This document shows positions 1-8,377 of a stretch of DNA of 64,000 nt, piece by piece (within the stretch, counting starts at the first letter, position 1; the number at the start of each line of letters is the position of its first letter). The translations under genes and the position numbers were made by a program. The stretch is from contig NZ_JAERQY020000002.1 in NCBI RefSeq assembly GCF_016735495.2, positions 744,001 to 808,000 on the forward strand, given 5' to 3'. This stretch comes from Lysobacter sp. MMG2. Lineage in GTDB: Bacteria; Pseudomonadota; Gammaproteobacteria; Xanthomonadales; Xanthomonadaceae. Under the pieces are notes generated by a model. That model did not search any database and had not been told where the DNA came from. It saw nothing but the letters and a program-made list of their open reading frames with translations.

Positions 1-1
1 G

Positions 2-958
2 CGCGAACCGATCACGCGTTCGCTCGACGTCGGCGTGCGCGCCATCAATTCATTGCTGCCCATCGGCCGCGGCCAGCGCGTGGGCCTGTTCGCCGGTTCC
101 GGCGTCGGCAAGTCCACGCTGCTGGGCATGATGACCCGCTTCACCGCCGCCGACGTCATCGTCGTGGGCCTGATCGGCGAACGCGGCCGCGAAGTGCGCG
201 ATTTCGTCGAAGCCACGCTGGGCGAGGAAGGCCTGCGTCGCGCCGTCGTCGTTGCCGCACCCGCCGACCGCCCGCCGCTGGCGCGTCTGCACGGCGCGTT
301 GCGCGCGACGGCCATCGCCGAGTGGTACCGCGATCAGGGCCTGCACGTCTTGCTGCTGATGGACTCGCTCACCCGCTACGCGCACGCGCAGCGCGAGATC
401 GGCTTGTCGGTGGGCGAACCGCCGACCACGCGCGGCTACCCGCCCAGCGTGTTCGCGAAACTTCCGGCGCTGGTGGAACGCGCGGGCAACGGCGCCGACG
501 GGCGCGGCTCGATCACCGCGTTCTACACCGTGCTCACCGAAGGCGACGATCAGCAGGAACCGATCGCCGATGCCGCGCGCGCAATCCTCGACGGCCACAT
601 CGTGCTCACGCGCCGCATCGCCGACGCGGGCCAATACCCGGCCATCGACGTGGAAGTCTCGGTGAGCCGCGTGATGCAGGACATCACCGACGCCCCGTGG
701 CGCGAGCGCATCCGCAAGCTCAAGCGGCTGATGGCCGCCTACAACGCACAGCGCGACCTGATCGCCATCGGCGCCTACCAGCGCGGCAACGATCCGGTCG
801 TCGACGAAGCGCTGGCGCGCTGGCCGGCGATCCTGAATTTCCTGGGACAGGACGTGAGCGAGGCCGCCGACGTGCAGGCCAGCCGCGATGCCCTCGCCCG
901 CCTTCTTGACGATGTTCGTGAACCCACAGTCGCCACCGCGACGACGGAGACCGCATGA
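2..958 (+). CDS. fliI: Flagellar export ATPase FliI, 5' end cut off by the window
   Basis: This is the C-terminal two thirds or so of the ATPase that powers the flagellar type III export apparatus at the cytoplasmic face of the basal body. The reading frame is already open at base 2, so the N-terminal beta-barrel domain and start codon lie outside the window. A Walker A loop (AGSGVGKST) lies at 92-118, followed by the Walker B region ([11 protein letters not shown]) and the F1-beta-like helical C-terminal domain. The stop codon overlaps the fliJ start (ATGA at 955-958), which indicates translational coupling. The next genes, fliJ and fliK, confirm the export-gene context. Confidence 0.96.
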   Translation, partial: REPITRSLDVGVRAINSLLPIGRGQRVGLFAGSGVGKSTLLGMMTRFTAADVIVVGLIGERGREVRDFVEATLGEEGLRRAVVVAAPADRPPLARLHGALRATAIAEWYRDQGLHVLLLMDSLTRYAHAQREIGLSVGEPPTTRGYPPSVFAKLPALVERAGNGADGRGSITAFYTVLTEGDDQQEPIADAARAILDGHIVLTRRIADAGQYPAIDVEVSVSRVMQDITDAPWRERIRKLKRLMAAYNAQRDLIAIGAYQRGNDPVVDEALARWPAILNFLGQDVSEAADVQASRDALARLLDDVREPTVATATTETA

Positions 959-1419
959 CCCGTTCGCAACGCCTCGATCCCCTGCTGAACCTGATGCAGC
1001 AGCGCCAGGACGCCGCCGCCCGCGAAGTCGCCGACCGCGACCGCCAGTTGGCCGAGCAGGAACAGCGCCTGGACGCGCTGCGCCGCTACGCCGAGGAATA
1101 CGCCGTCACGCCGAACGACGCGACCATCGCACCGGCGTTGCTGGCCAACCGCATCGCCTTCCGCGCCAAGCTCGAAACGGCGGTGGATCAGCAAAGCCGC
1201 ATCGTCGACAGCAGCCGCCAGAACCGCGACGTCGAACGCGCGCGCTTGATGCTCGCCAGCCGCGACGCCAAGGTGATGGAGCAGTTGGCGGGAAGCTACC
1301 GCGCGCAGGAATCGCGCGTGGCCGAGCAGCGCGTGCAGCGCGAGCTGGACGATCTCGGCGCGCGCCGCAGCGTGCATGCCAACGCAAGTGGCAACGCCAG
1401 CGACGGAGCGACCGAGTGA
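955..1419 (+). CDS. fliJ: Flagellar export protein FliJ
   Basis: FliJ is the stalk-like coiled-coil protein that sits in the FliI hexamer ring and links it to FlhA. The 154-residue product is almost entirely charged helix rich in Glu, Arg, Gln and Ala, with heptad-like spacing, as expected for this poorly conserved family. Identity rests mainly on its length, coiled-coil character and position between fliI and fliK. The start overlaps the fliI stop by four bases, and the stop shares one base with the fliK ATG. Confidence 0.9.
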   Translation: MTRSQRLDPLLNLMQQRQDAAAREVADRDRQLAEQEQRLDALRRYAEEYAVTPNDATIAPALLANRIAFRAKLETAVDQQSRIVDSSRQNRDVERARLMLASRDAKVMEQLAGSYRAQESRVAEQRVQRELDDLGARRSVHANASGNASDGATE

Positions 1420-2708
1420 TGCAGACGTTCTCCGCCCTGCTCGCCGGCCAGCGCGCGGCCGGCGCCAACGGCACGCGCAATGGCGGCGCTTCGTCCACGA
1501 CGCAGGACGACGCCGGTGCGTCCAGCGGGTTCGACCAGATGTTGCAGGCGCAGGGCGCGCGATCGGATTCCCGATCGTCGTCGCCTTCGCCTGCGTCCCG
1601 AACGCCGGAGTCCAGTCGCGCGGACGGCGCCCAACGGCCGCGCGACTCCGGCCCTTCGCGTCCGTCGCAGGACGCGTCGCAGAACGATTCGAAAGCGACC
1701 GAAGCCAAGCCGCGCGACAACGTGCGCGCTGAAGCGAGGGACGACGCGCCGCGCGAACCACGCAGCGCCGAAACGTCCGACACGCAGGGCGGCGAAGCGA
1801 GCGCGCCCGCCCACGACGACGCCACTGCCACCGCAACGGCCGAAGCGTCGCCGACGCCTGCGGCGAACGATGCCGCCGCACCCGCGCTGCCCGAGCAACT
1901 GCTGGCGCTGCTGAACGGCCTCGCCGGCGCGACCGCCGCCGCGCCCACGGCGACGACGGATGCATTGCCGGCCGCGCTGGCGCCGACCGCCCCGGATAAC
2001 GCCGCCACCGGCGCGCAGGGCGCGACCGCCGCGAAGCCGACGCTGCCGACGCTTCCCACCGCATTGCCGGCGACGACGCCCGCGACGCCGGCCGAAGGCG
2101 ACGCCACGGCCGCCTTCGCCGTGGCGATGGGCGCCGCGGTCTCCGCCGACGGCGACGCGAACGCGCCCGACGCGACCTTCGACACGGGCGCGATCGGCGA
2201 GGTCGGCGACACGGCCGCGACGCCGCCGCTGTCGGTTTCGAACGCCACGACGCATCCGCTGTCGCGCGCCACGGTCGCCGCGGTCATGGCGAACCAGCCG
2301 CTGGGCGTCGACAAGGGCTTCGAGGACGGCTTCGGTTCGCGCATCGCGTGGCTGGCCGACCAGAAGATCGGCCACGCGGAAATCCGCGTCACGCCGGATC
2401 ATCTGGGCACGATCGACGTGCGCCTGCAGCTGGACGGCAATCGCGTCAACGCGGAATTCAACAGCGCCCAGGCCGAGGTCCGGCACGCGCTGGAGTCGAG
2501 CCTGCCGCGCCTGCGCGACATGCTCGGGCAGCAGGGCTTGCAGCTGGGGCATGCGGATGTCGGCCAGCGGCAGCCGGGGCAGCAGGCGCCCGCGAACGGC
2601 CAACCCGGCCCCCTCGGCGGCGACGGTGCCGACAGCGCGGCCCATGCCGGCTCGACGCCCGGCCCGGCGGTGCGCGCCTCGCGCGGGTTGCTGGATGAGT
2701 ACGCGTGA
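1419..2708 (+). CDS. fliK: Flagellar hook-length control protein FliK
   Basis: FliK is the secreted molecular ruler that sets hook length and switches export specificity through FlhB. The 429-residue product has a long disordered Ala/Thr/Pro/Asp-rich region (about residues 10-290) and a C-terminal globular hook-length domain (about 300-385) with the family pattern AEIRVTPDHLGTIDVRLQLD. The ATG at 1419 overlaps the fliJ stop TGA (1417-1419), which favours this start over upstream in-frame codons inside fliJ. The low-complexity centre is typical of the family. The C-terminal tail is Gln/Gly-rich. Confidence 0.93.
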   Translation: MQTFSALLAGQRAAGANGTRNGGASSTTQDDAGASSGFDQMLQAQGARSDSRSSSPSPASRTPESSRADGAQRPRDSGPSRPSQDASQNDSKATEAKPRDNVRAEARDDAPREPRSAETSDTQGGEASAPAHDDATATATAEASPTPAANDAAAPALPEQLLALLNGLAGATAAAPTATTDALPAALAPTAPDNAATGAQGATAAKPTLPTLPTALPATTPATPAEGDATAAFAVAMGAAVSADGDANAPDATFDTGAIGEVGDTAATPPLSVSNATTHPLSRATVAAVMANQPLGVDKGFEDGFGSRIAWLADQKIGHAEIRVTPDHLGTIDVRLQLDGNRVNAEFNSAQAEVRHALESSLPRLRDMLGQQGLQLGHADVGQRQPGQQAPANGQPGPLGGDGADSAAHAGSTPGPAVRASRGLLDEYA

Positions 2709-2814
2709 CCGATTGAGCGCCCTCGGGCACTGACGGGAGTCTGGCGCGGGACGTCCGTCAAAAGACCGACGCGCCGGGGCGGGCGGTTTTCATCGCTACC
2801 GTCCCACCTCCACC

Positions 2815-3037
2815 GTCATCCCGGCGAAGGCCGGGACCCAGGCTGTCACGTCGTCCGCTCCGTCTCGTCATTCCAGCGGAAGCTGGAATCCATCTTGATC
2901 TTCAGCTTTGCCGGCGAGGCCTGGAACAGCGCAAATGGATTCCAGCTTTCGCTGGAATGACGGTGAGGCGGGGCGTCGGCAATGAGAGGGCCCTGAACGC
3001 TCCGGGCCTGGGTCCCGGCCTTCGCCGGGATGACGGG
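2815..3037. repeat. Family A repeats in a nested inverted arrangement, fliK-fliL gap
   Basis: Four copies of a short palindromic repeat fill the gap of about 420 bases between fliK and fliL. Two forward copies (GTCATCCCGGCGAAGGCCGG at 2815 and GTCATTCCAGCGGAAGCTGG at 2867) face two inverted copies (about 2936-2963 and 3004-3037). The outer pair matches the outer and the inner pair the inner, so the whole block could fold into one long stem. No gene is seen in 2709-3126. Confidence 0.85.
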
Positions 3038-3126
3038 AGGAATCGAGCAGCCGCCACCGCTCCCACTTCCAACCCACGGCACACCCCTTGCACGGCACCG
3101 GCATTCCCCATCGCCGAGTTCCGCGC

Positions 3127-3624
3127 ATGTCCAAGCCCTCCGCCCACGCCGCTCCTCCGATCCCGCCGCGCAGCAACAACCTCGCGCTGTGGATTCTGAT
3201 CGTGCTGCTGGTGATCGGCATCGCCGGCGCCGGCGCGTGGTGGTTCCTGCAAGGACGCGGCGCGCAGGCCCACGCCGCCGAACCGGCCGCCGCCGCGACG
3301 CGTGCGCCGGCCCGCTACTACGCCCTCGAACCGGCCTTCGTGGTCAACCTCGCCGACACCGGCGCGGTGCGCTACCTGCAGGCCGACGTCCAGGTCATGA
3401 CGCGCGATGAAGCCACCGGCGCCGCGCTGGAACTGCACACCCCCGCCATCCGCAACCGCCTGCTGTTGCTGTTCGGCCAGCACACCGCCGCGCAGCTCGC
3501 GCAGCGCTCGGCCAAGGAGCGCCTGCAGGAACAGGCCCTGGCCGAAGTTCGCGGCGTGCTCCGCGCCGAACGCGCGCCCGACAAGGTCGAGGCGGTGTTC
3601 TTCACCAGCCTGGTCACGCAGTAA
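3127..3624 (+). CDS. fliL: Flagellar basal-body associated protein FliL
   Basis: FliL is a single-pass inner-membrane protein that surrounds or stabilises the stator units of the motor. The 165-residue product has a short cytoplasmic N-terminus, one membrane segment (LALWILIVLLVIGIAGAGAWW, split here by its Gly/Ala run) at about residues 21-41, and a periplasmic SPFH-like FliL domain containing the YYALEPAFVVNL pattern. I chose ATG 3127 (MSKPSAHA) over the upstream TTG at 3088, because the latter adds only an uncharacteristic basic extension. It is the first gene after a repeat-filled gap and is followed directly by fliM. Confidence 0.9.
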   Translation: MSKPSAHAAPPIPPRSNNLALWILIVLLVIGIAGAGAWWFLQGRGAQAHAAEPAAAATRAPARYYALEPAFVVNLADTGAVRYLQADVQVMTRDEATGAALELHTPAIRNRLLLLFGQHTAAQLAQRSAKERLQEQALAEVRGVLRAERAPDKVEAVFFTSLVTQ

Positions 3625-3648
3625 CGGCCTTCACGAGAGCCTGATCCG

Positions 3649-4683
3649 ATGATGAGCGACCTGCTGTCACAGGACGAAATCGACGCCCTCCTGCACGGCG
3701 TGGATTCCGGCGCGGTCGAGACCGAGCCGCCGCCGGTTCCGGGCGAAGCGCGCAGTTACGACTTCGCCAGCCAGGACCGCATCGTCCGCGGCAAGCTGCC
3801 GACGCTGGAGATGATCAACGAGCGCTTCGCGCGCACGTGGCGCATCGGCCTGTTCAACCTGCTGCGCCGCTCGGCCGACCTGTCGGTGCGCGGCATCGAC
3901 CTGATCCGCTTCGGCGAGTACATGCATTCGCTGCAGGTGCCGACCAACCTCAACCTGGTGAAGATGAAGCCGCTGCGCGGCACCGCGCTGGTGATGTTCG
4001 AACCGCGCCTGGTGTTCACCGTGGTGGACAACTTCTTCGGCGGCTCGGGCAAGTACCACACGCGCATCGAAGGCCGCGAGTTCACGCCCACCGAGATGCG
4101 CGTGATCCAGCTGCTGCTCAAGCAGACCTTCGCCGACCTGGTGGACGCGTGGGCGCCGGTGATGCCGGTGGAGTTCGAATACCTCAATTCCGAGGTCAAT
4201 CCGCACTTCGCCAACATCATCAGCCCGCGCGAATACATCGTGGTGTGCCGCTTCCACGTCGAGCTGGACGGCGGCGGCGGCGAATTCCATGTGTCGCTGC
4301 CGTACGCGATGCTCGAACCGATCCGAGAGGCGCTGGACGCCGGCGTGCAGAGCGACCGCATCGAACGCGACGAAAGCTGGACGGTCGCGCTGCGCTCGCA
4401 GCTGCACGACGCCGAGATCGAACTGTCCAGCGTGCTGGCGCAGCGCTCGATCAGCCTGCGCGAGCTGTGCCGGCTGCGCGTGGGCGACGTGATTCCGCTG
4501 GAAATCCCGCGCACGGCGACGCTGAAGGTCGAGCAGATGCCGTTGTTCTCCGGCGAGTTCGGCACGCACAACGGCCGCAACGCCATCAAGGTCAACACCG
4601 TGCACGCCGTACGCGAGAAGCCGGTGTTCGACCCCACCAATCCCGACTCCATCGCGGTCCACGCCGCGCTCACCCAGGCCTGA
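3649..4683 (+). CDS. fliM: Flagellar motor switch protein FliM
   Basis: FliM is the C-ring component that binds phosphorylated CheY and transmits the switch signal. The 344-residue product begins with the conserved CheY-binding peptide (LLSQDEIDALLHG), continues into the CheC-like middle domain (for example GTALVMFEPRLVF and VVDNFFGG) and ends with the FliN-like surface-presentation domain. Two adjacent ATG codons (3649 and 3652) are both possible; the product differs by one Met. It is followed after five bases by fliN. Confidence 0.97.
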   Translation: MMSDLLSQDEIDALLHGVDSGAVETEPPPVPGEARSYDFASQDRIVRGKLPTLEMINERFARTWRIGLFNLLRRSADLSVRGIDLIRFGEYMHSLQVPTNLNLVKMKPLRGTALVMFEPRLVFTVVDNFFGGSGKYHTRIEGREFTPTEMRVIQLLLKQTFADLVDAWAPVMPVEFEYLNSEVNPHFANIISPREYIVVCRFHVELDGGGGEFHVSLPYAMLEPIREALDAGVQSDRIERDESWTVALRSQLHDAEIELSSVLAQRSISLRELCRLRVGDVIPLEIPRTATLKVEQMPLFSGEFGTHNGRNAIKVNTVHAVREKPVFDPTNPDSIAVHAALTQA

Positions 4684-4688
4684 CGCCG

Positions 4689-5018
4689 ATGACCAGCAAC
4701 GACTCCGCCGCACGCGCCGCTTTCGATCCGCTCACCGCTGATGGCGGCATCGCCAGCGACCTCAACCTGGACGTGATCCTCGACGTGCCGGTCACGCTGT
4801 CGCTCGAGGTCGGCCGCGCGCGCATTCCGATCCGCAACCTGCTGCAGCTCAATCAGGGTTCGGTGGTCGAACTGGAGCGCGCCGCCGGCGAACCGCTGGA
4901 TCTGTACGTCAACGGCACGCTGATCGCGCAGGGCGAAGTGGTCGTCGTCAACGATCGTTTCGGCGTGCGTCTGACCGACGTGGTCAGCCCGGCCGAGCGG
5001 ATCAAGAGGCTGCGATGA
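4689..5018 (+). CDS. fliN: Flagellar motor switch protein FliN
   Basis: FliN forms the base of the C-ring and docks the FliH/FliI export complex. The 109-residue product is the short single-domain form. Its surface-presentation-of-antigens fold is recognised by VILDVPVTLSLEVGRARI, the NLLQLNQGSVVELERAAGEPLDLYVNG region and the basic C-terminus ERIKRLR. The start follows the fliM stop by five bases, and the stop codon overlaps the fliO ATG (5015-5018). Confidence 0.96.
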   Translation: MTSNDSAARAAFDPLTADGGIASDLNLDVILDVPVTLSLEVGRARIPIRNLLQLNQGSVVELERAAGEPLDLYVNGTLIAQGEVVVVNDRFGVRLTDVVSPAERIKRLR

Positions 5019-5776
5019 TCGCTGCGGGTACTGTCGACGCAGCCGCTGCGTCTGCCCTCACCCGAACCCCTCTCCCGCGAGCGGGAGAGGGGCTCGGCGA
5101 CCGCGCGATGGTTGCGATCGGAAATGATGCGGCTGTCGTTTCGTCGGGTGCGCCCGTGAACTCCCTCCCCTGCTTGCAGGGGAGGGTTGGGGAGGGGTGT
5201 GAGCCGCTTGCGGCGAACGTGTCACAGGAAGGCTCGGCGCAAGGCGCCTCGCTACCCCCTCCCAGCCCGCAGCCATCGGGCGATGGCCCGATGGCGTTCG
5301 TCGGGACGCGCGCCAATGGCGCGCAAGCCGTCCCTCCTCACCCCCTGCAAGCAGGGGGAGCAAAAGCAGGGGGAGCGGCCAACGCGCAGCACACCGCCAC
5401 CGTCGCGCACCCCGCCAAACCGCAAGCCTTCGCCAAGCCCGCCGACGGCCCCGGCATCGGCGGCGCGGTGTTCGCATTGATCCTGGTGGTGTCGCTGATC
5501 CTCGGCCTGGGCTGGCTCGCGCGTCGCATGCCGGGCGTGGGCCGTGCATCCAACACCAACGCGCTGCGCGTCGTCGGTTCGCTGGCGCTGGGGCCGCGCG
5601 ATCGCGTGGTCGTGGTGGAAGTCGGAAACACGCAGCTGCTGCTGGGCGTCGGCCAGAACGGCATGACGACGCTGCACACACTGGCCGAACCGCTGCCTCT
5701 GGCACAGCCTTCGCAGGGGAATGCCGTCAGTCCGTTCGCGCAGTTGCTGGCGCAGCATTTCGGGAAGAAGCCGTGA
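5015..5776 (+). CDS. fliO: Flagellar biosynthesis protein FliO with a repeat-derived N-terminal extension
   Basis: FliO is a small membrane protein that helps assemble the FliP ring of the export gate. Residues about 130-253 look like ordinary FliO: a linker, one membrane segment at about 148-167 (GGAVFALILVVSLILGLGWL), and a cytoplasmic domain with VVGSLALGPRDRVVVVEVG. The first 118 or so residues are encoded almost wholly by an in-frame repeat element (5055-5378) and make a Pro/Gly/Ala-rich tail not expected in this family, which is normally about half this length. The ATG overlaps the fliN stop. No plausible start exists downstream of the repeat, so translation must pass through it. Confidence 0.88.
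   Translation: MIAAGTVDAAAASALTRTPLPRAGEGLGDRAMVAIGNDAAVVSSGAPVNSLPCLQGRVGEGCEPLAANVSQEGSAQGASLPPPSPQPSGDGPMAFVGTRANGAQAVPPHPLQAGGAKAGGAANAQHTATVAHPAKPQAFAKPADGPGIGGAVFALILVVSLILGLGWLARRMPGVGRASNTNALRVVGSLALGPRDRVVVVEVGNTQLLLGVGQNGMTTLHTLAEPLPLAQPSQGNAVSPFAQLLAQHFGKKP
5055..5378. repeat. Family D repeat inside fliO, in frame
   Basis: The block contains GC-rich inverted repeats such as CCCTCTCCCGCGAGCGGGAG and CTCCCCTGCTTGCAGGGGAG, plus the phrase GTTGGGGAGGGGT. The part at about 5292-5357 is nearly identical, in reverse complement, to 12087-12152 inside flhF. It has no stop codon in the fliO frame. Confidence 0.85.
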
Positions 5777-5817
5777 GCGCCGTGGCGCCACGCGTTCACG
5801 GAAGCCGGCAGCCCTCC

Positions 5818-5920
5818 ACCGTCGTTCCAGCGAAAGCTGGAACCCATGTTGATCTTCCTGCCGTGAAATCGAACCCAAGAGCAAAAGCAAAATGGATCCC
5901 AGCTTTCGCTGGGATGACGG
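5818..5920. repeat. Family A inverted repeat pair, fliO-fliP gap
   Basis: A forward copy (GTCGTTCCAGCGAAAGCTGG from 5821) and an inverted copy (CCCAGCTTTCGCTGGGATGA, about 5898-5917) are separated by about 50 bases. The frame starting at the GTG overlapping the fliO stop (5773) remains open through both copies into fliP. Confidence 0.85.
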
Positions 5921-5967
5921 GATATGCCCGTTGCGTTGGGGTGACGGAGAGGCACCACTCCACCGGG

Positions 5968-6813
5968 ATGACGTCGGAACTCGTCCGCCGCATCGCCATC
6001 GCCCTGTCCCTCGCCCTGGCGCTGCTCTTCATCGCGCCGGCCTTCCTGCCCGTCCACGCACAGGCGCTGCCCACGCCGGTTTCCACGCAGGCCCAGTCCG
6101 CGCCGGCGCCGGCGTCGCCCGCGCTGGCCGCGTTGAACAAGCCGTTGCCCTCGGTCACGGTCGGCAAGATCGGCGGCGAACCGGTCAGCATGCCGATGCA
6201 GGTGCTGCTGCTGATGACCGGCATCACGCTGCTGCCGGCGGCGTTGCTGGGACTGACCGCGTTCACGCGCATCATCATCGTGCTGGGCCTGCTTCGACAG
6301 GCACTGGGCACCGGGCAGACGCCGAGCAACCAGGTGCTGATGGCGCTGGCGTTGTTCCTCACCGCGATGGTGATGACGCCGGTGTTCGACCAGGCCTGGG
6401 CCGCCGGCATCGCGCCCTACCTCAACGACCAGATGGATTTCCGCAGCGCATGGACCGCCGCGTCCGAGCCGTTCCGCGGTTTCATGCTCGCGCAGATCCG
6501 CGAGACCGACCTCATGACGTTCGCCGGGTTGTCCAACAGCGGCCCGTACGCGACGCCGCAGGACGTGCCCTTCAGCGTGCTGGCCGCGTCGTTCCTCACC
6601 AGCGAGTTGAAGACCGCGTTCGAGATCGCGTTCCTGATCTACATCCCGTTCGTGATCATCGACCTGGTCGTGGCGAGCGTGCTGATGTCGATGGGCATGA
6701 TGATGCTCTCGCCGATGCTGATCTCGGCGCCGTTCAAGATCCTGCTGTTCGTGCTGGTGGACGGCTGGGTGCTGGTGGTCGGTTCGCTCGCCGCCAGCTT
6801 CAACGTGGCGTGA
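5968..6813 (+). CDS. fliP: Flagellar export gate protein FliP
   Basis: FliP forms the core pentameric ring of the flagellar export gate in the inner membrane. From ATG 5968 the product is 281 residues and starts with a clear cleavable signal peptide (basic SELVRR, then a Leu/Ala core, ending VHAQA), which decides the start. Four membrane segments follow, with family motifs GITLLPAALLGLTAFTRIII and LIYIPFVIIDLVVASVLMSM. A longer form from GTG 5773 would run through a repeat and bury the signal peptide, so I consider it less likely. A GGAGAGG sequence lies about 15 bases upstream, which is rather far for a ribosome binding site. Confidence 0.94.
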   Translation: MTSELVRRIAIALSLALALLFIAPAFLPVHAQALPTPVSTQAQSAPAPASPALAALNKPLPSVTVGKIGGEPVSMPMQVLLLMTGITLLPAALLGLTAFTRIIIVLGLLRQALGTGQTPSNQVLMALALFLTAMVMTPVFDQAWAAGIAPYLNDQMDFRSAWTAASEPFRGFMLAQIRETDLMTFAGLSNSGPYATPQDVPFSVLAASFLTSELKTAFEIAFLIYIPFVIIDLVVASVLMSMGMMMLSPMLISAPFKILLFVLVDGWVLVVGSLAASFNVA

Positions 6814-6817
6814 CGTC

Positions 6818-7087
6818 ATGACGCCGGAAACCGCCCTCACCGAAATCGGCCGCGGCCTGCAGATGGCGCTGGTGCTGGGCGCGCCGCCGCTCATCGCCGT
6901 GCTCGTCGTCGGCGTGGTCGTCGGCATCGTGCAGGCCGCCACGCAGATCAACGAACCCACGATCGGCTTCGTCGTGAAGGCCATCGCGCTGGTGGCGACG
7001 CTGGCGCTCACCGGGCACTTCCTGCTCGGGAAGATGGTGGCGTTCACGGCGGATCTGTTTCATCGGATTCCGCACTTGGTGGGGTGA
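6818..7087 (+). CDS. fliQ: Flagellar export gate protein FliQ
   Basis: FliQ wraps the FliP/FliR core of the export gate. The 89-residue product has two membrane helices (about residues 16-37 and 50-70) and the signature QAATQINEPTIGFVVK between them. It begins four bases after the fliP stop and fits the fliP-fliQ-fliR order, although a repeat-filled gap of 320 bases separates it from fliR. Confidence 0.95.
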   Translation: MTPETALTEIGRGLQMALVLGAPPLIAVLVVGVVVGIVQAATQINEPTIGFVVKAIALVATLALTGHFLLGKMVAFTADLFHRIPHLVG

Positions 7088-7133
7088 GGCCGGCCGTTTA
7101 CGCCGCACTGCCGCGTGGCCTGCCGAACGACCG

Positions 7134-7193
7134 GCCATGGATGGCCGGGCCGGGCGATCCGAAGCCAATCGCGTCCCGCCATGGATGGCAGTG
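7134..7193. repeat. Family F repeat (CCATGGATGGC direct pair)
   Basis: Two copies of CCATGGATGGC flank a short segment with GGGCCGGGCGATCCG. The same arrangement recurs at 22999-23058, and a diverged one at 50268-50400. The 7088-7410 gap contains this element and a Family B pair, and no gene. Confidence 0.75.
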
Positions 7194-7235
7194 AGAGAGA
7201 AGGAAGCATCGTGCAAGCAGACATCGCCCACCTTT

Positions 7236-7370
7236 CACCGTTCGTCCTGAGCGTAGGCGCGAAGCGCCGAAGTCGAAGGATGGACGGGATGCAGGCGGCT
7301 CCACTGGCGCGTGATGCCCGCTCGTCCTTCGACTTCGGGCCTGCGGCCCTACGCTCAGGACGAACGGGGA
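7236..7370. repeat. Family B inverted repeat pair, fliQ-fliR gap
   Basis: The arm CCGTTCGTCCTGAGCGTAGG at 7239 and its inverted partner CCTACGCTCAGGACGAACGG ending near 7368 enclose smaller internal hairpins (GGCGCGAAGCGCC, GGGCCTGCGGCCC). The same pair recurs at seven other places in the window. Confidence 0.88.
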
Positions 7371-7410
7371 ATACCTTGGCGCCCTTCCGTCGTCGAATGC
7401 AGGCGGCCTG

Positions 7411-8199
7411 ATGGAACCCACCACCGCCACCGTCATCGACGGCCTCAACCTGTTCGGCATGCTCGGCACCGTGCTGTGGCATGCCATCCGCATCGGTGCG
7501 GCGATGCAGGCGATGCCGATGCTGGGCGGTCGCAGCATGCCGATGCGCGCGCGACTCATGGTGACGCTGGCGATTTCCGGCGCGTTGTCGGCGCTGCTGC
7601 CGACGCCGCCCGCGGCCGGCGTGGATGCGATGACAGTCCTCACCGTGCTGCGCGAATTCGCCGTCGGCATCGCCATCGGCACGATCCTGCGCCTGGCCTT
7701 CGAGGCCGGGCAGTTCGCCGGCGAACTGGTGTCGCAGGGCATGGGCCTGTCGTTCGCGACGATGGCCGACCCGCTCAGCGGTGCGTCCTCGCCGGTGCTG
7801 GCGCAGTGGTTCTACCTCGTGTTCGGCCTGCTGTTCTTCACCTTCGACGGCCACCTGGCGCTGGTGAAGCTGCTGCTGGACAGCTACCACGCACTGCCGC
7901 TGGGCACGCCGCTGGTGGACGTGCAGCAGTTCCTGTCGGTGGTGCCGACGTTCTTCTCCACCGCGTTACAGGCCGGGCTGCTGCTGGCGCTGCCGGTGAT
8001 CGTCGCGCTGCTGGCGGTGAACCTCGCCTTCGGCGTGCTGGCGCGCGCGGCGCCGCAGCTCAACCCCGTGCAGCTGGGCCTGCCGGTGGCGCTGCTGGTC
8101 GGGCTGGTGCTGCTGATGCTTCTGGCACGGGAGCTGCAGGGACCGGTGGAGCGCTTGTTCGATGAAGCGTTCAACGCGGCGCGGGCGCTGACGGCTTGA
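7411..8199 (+). CDS. fliR: Flagellar export gate protein FliR
   Basis: FliR is the single-copy subunit that closes the FliP/FliQ export-gate helix. The 262-residue product is strongly hydrophobic with about six membrane segments and family patterns such as LREFAVGIAIGTILRLAFEAGQF (read in parts) and MGLSFATMADP. Start ATG 7411 follows a repeat region with no obvious ribosome binding site, so the start is less certain than the identity. flhB follows after a second repeat block. Confidence 0.94.
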   Translation: MEPTTATVIDGLNLFGMLGTVLWHAIRIGAAMQAMPMLGGRSMPMRARLMVTLAISGALSALLPTPPAAGVDAMTVLTVLREFAVGIAIGTILRLAFEAGQFAGELVSQGMGLSFATMADPLSGASSPVLAQWFYLVFGLLFFTFDGHLALVKLLLDSYHALPLGTPLVDVQQFLSVVPTFFSTALQAGLLLALPVIVALLAVNLAFGVLARAAPQLNPVQLGLPVALLVGLVLLMLLARELQGPVERLFDEAFNAARALTA

Positions 8200-8200
8200 A

Positions 8201-8313
8201 CCCCCTCCCCTGCTTGCAGCCCCTGGAGCCCGGGTAAGCGCAGCGCACCCGGGGACTGGCCGCGTGCCAGTTGCCGGACGCCACCCCGAGTGCGCTTCGC
8301 TTACCCGGGCTAC
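8201..8313. repeat. Family D remnant and Family C (GTAG-type REP) inverted pair
   Basis: A fragment of the Family D element (CCCCTCCCCTGCTTGCAG) lies just after the fliR stop. It is followed by an inverted pair built on CCCGGGTAAGC...GCTTACCCGGGCTAC, the same REP unit seen at 17100, 23078, 26125 and 36895. Confidence 0.8.
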
Positions 8314-8331
8314 GCAGGCGAAGAAGGCGTT

Positions 8332-8347
8332 TGGCACGCTCGCTGCA
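8332..8347 (+). promoter_or_regulatory. Candidate sigma-54 promoter for flhB-flhA
   Basis: TGGCACGCTCGCTGCA matches the RpoN consensus TGGCACG-N4-TTGCA at all but one position, and the invariant GG and GC are 10 bases apart. Transcription would begin near 8358, leaving about 20 bases before the flhB ATG, with a GAGGG ribosome-binding sequence in between. A similar sequence occurs inside fliR coding DNA (8123-8138), so sequence alone is not decisive. Confidence 0.55.
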
Positions 8348-8377
8348 GGGATCGGCTGGCCGAGGGAATGAACGCCG

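Noticed and set aside
8123-8138. A second sigma-54-like sequence TGGCACGGGAGCTGCA
   Set aside because: It lies inside fliR coding sequence about 240 bases before flhB, and the intergenic copy at 8332 is better placed. It shows that the motif can occur by chance in this GC-rich DNA.
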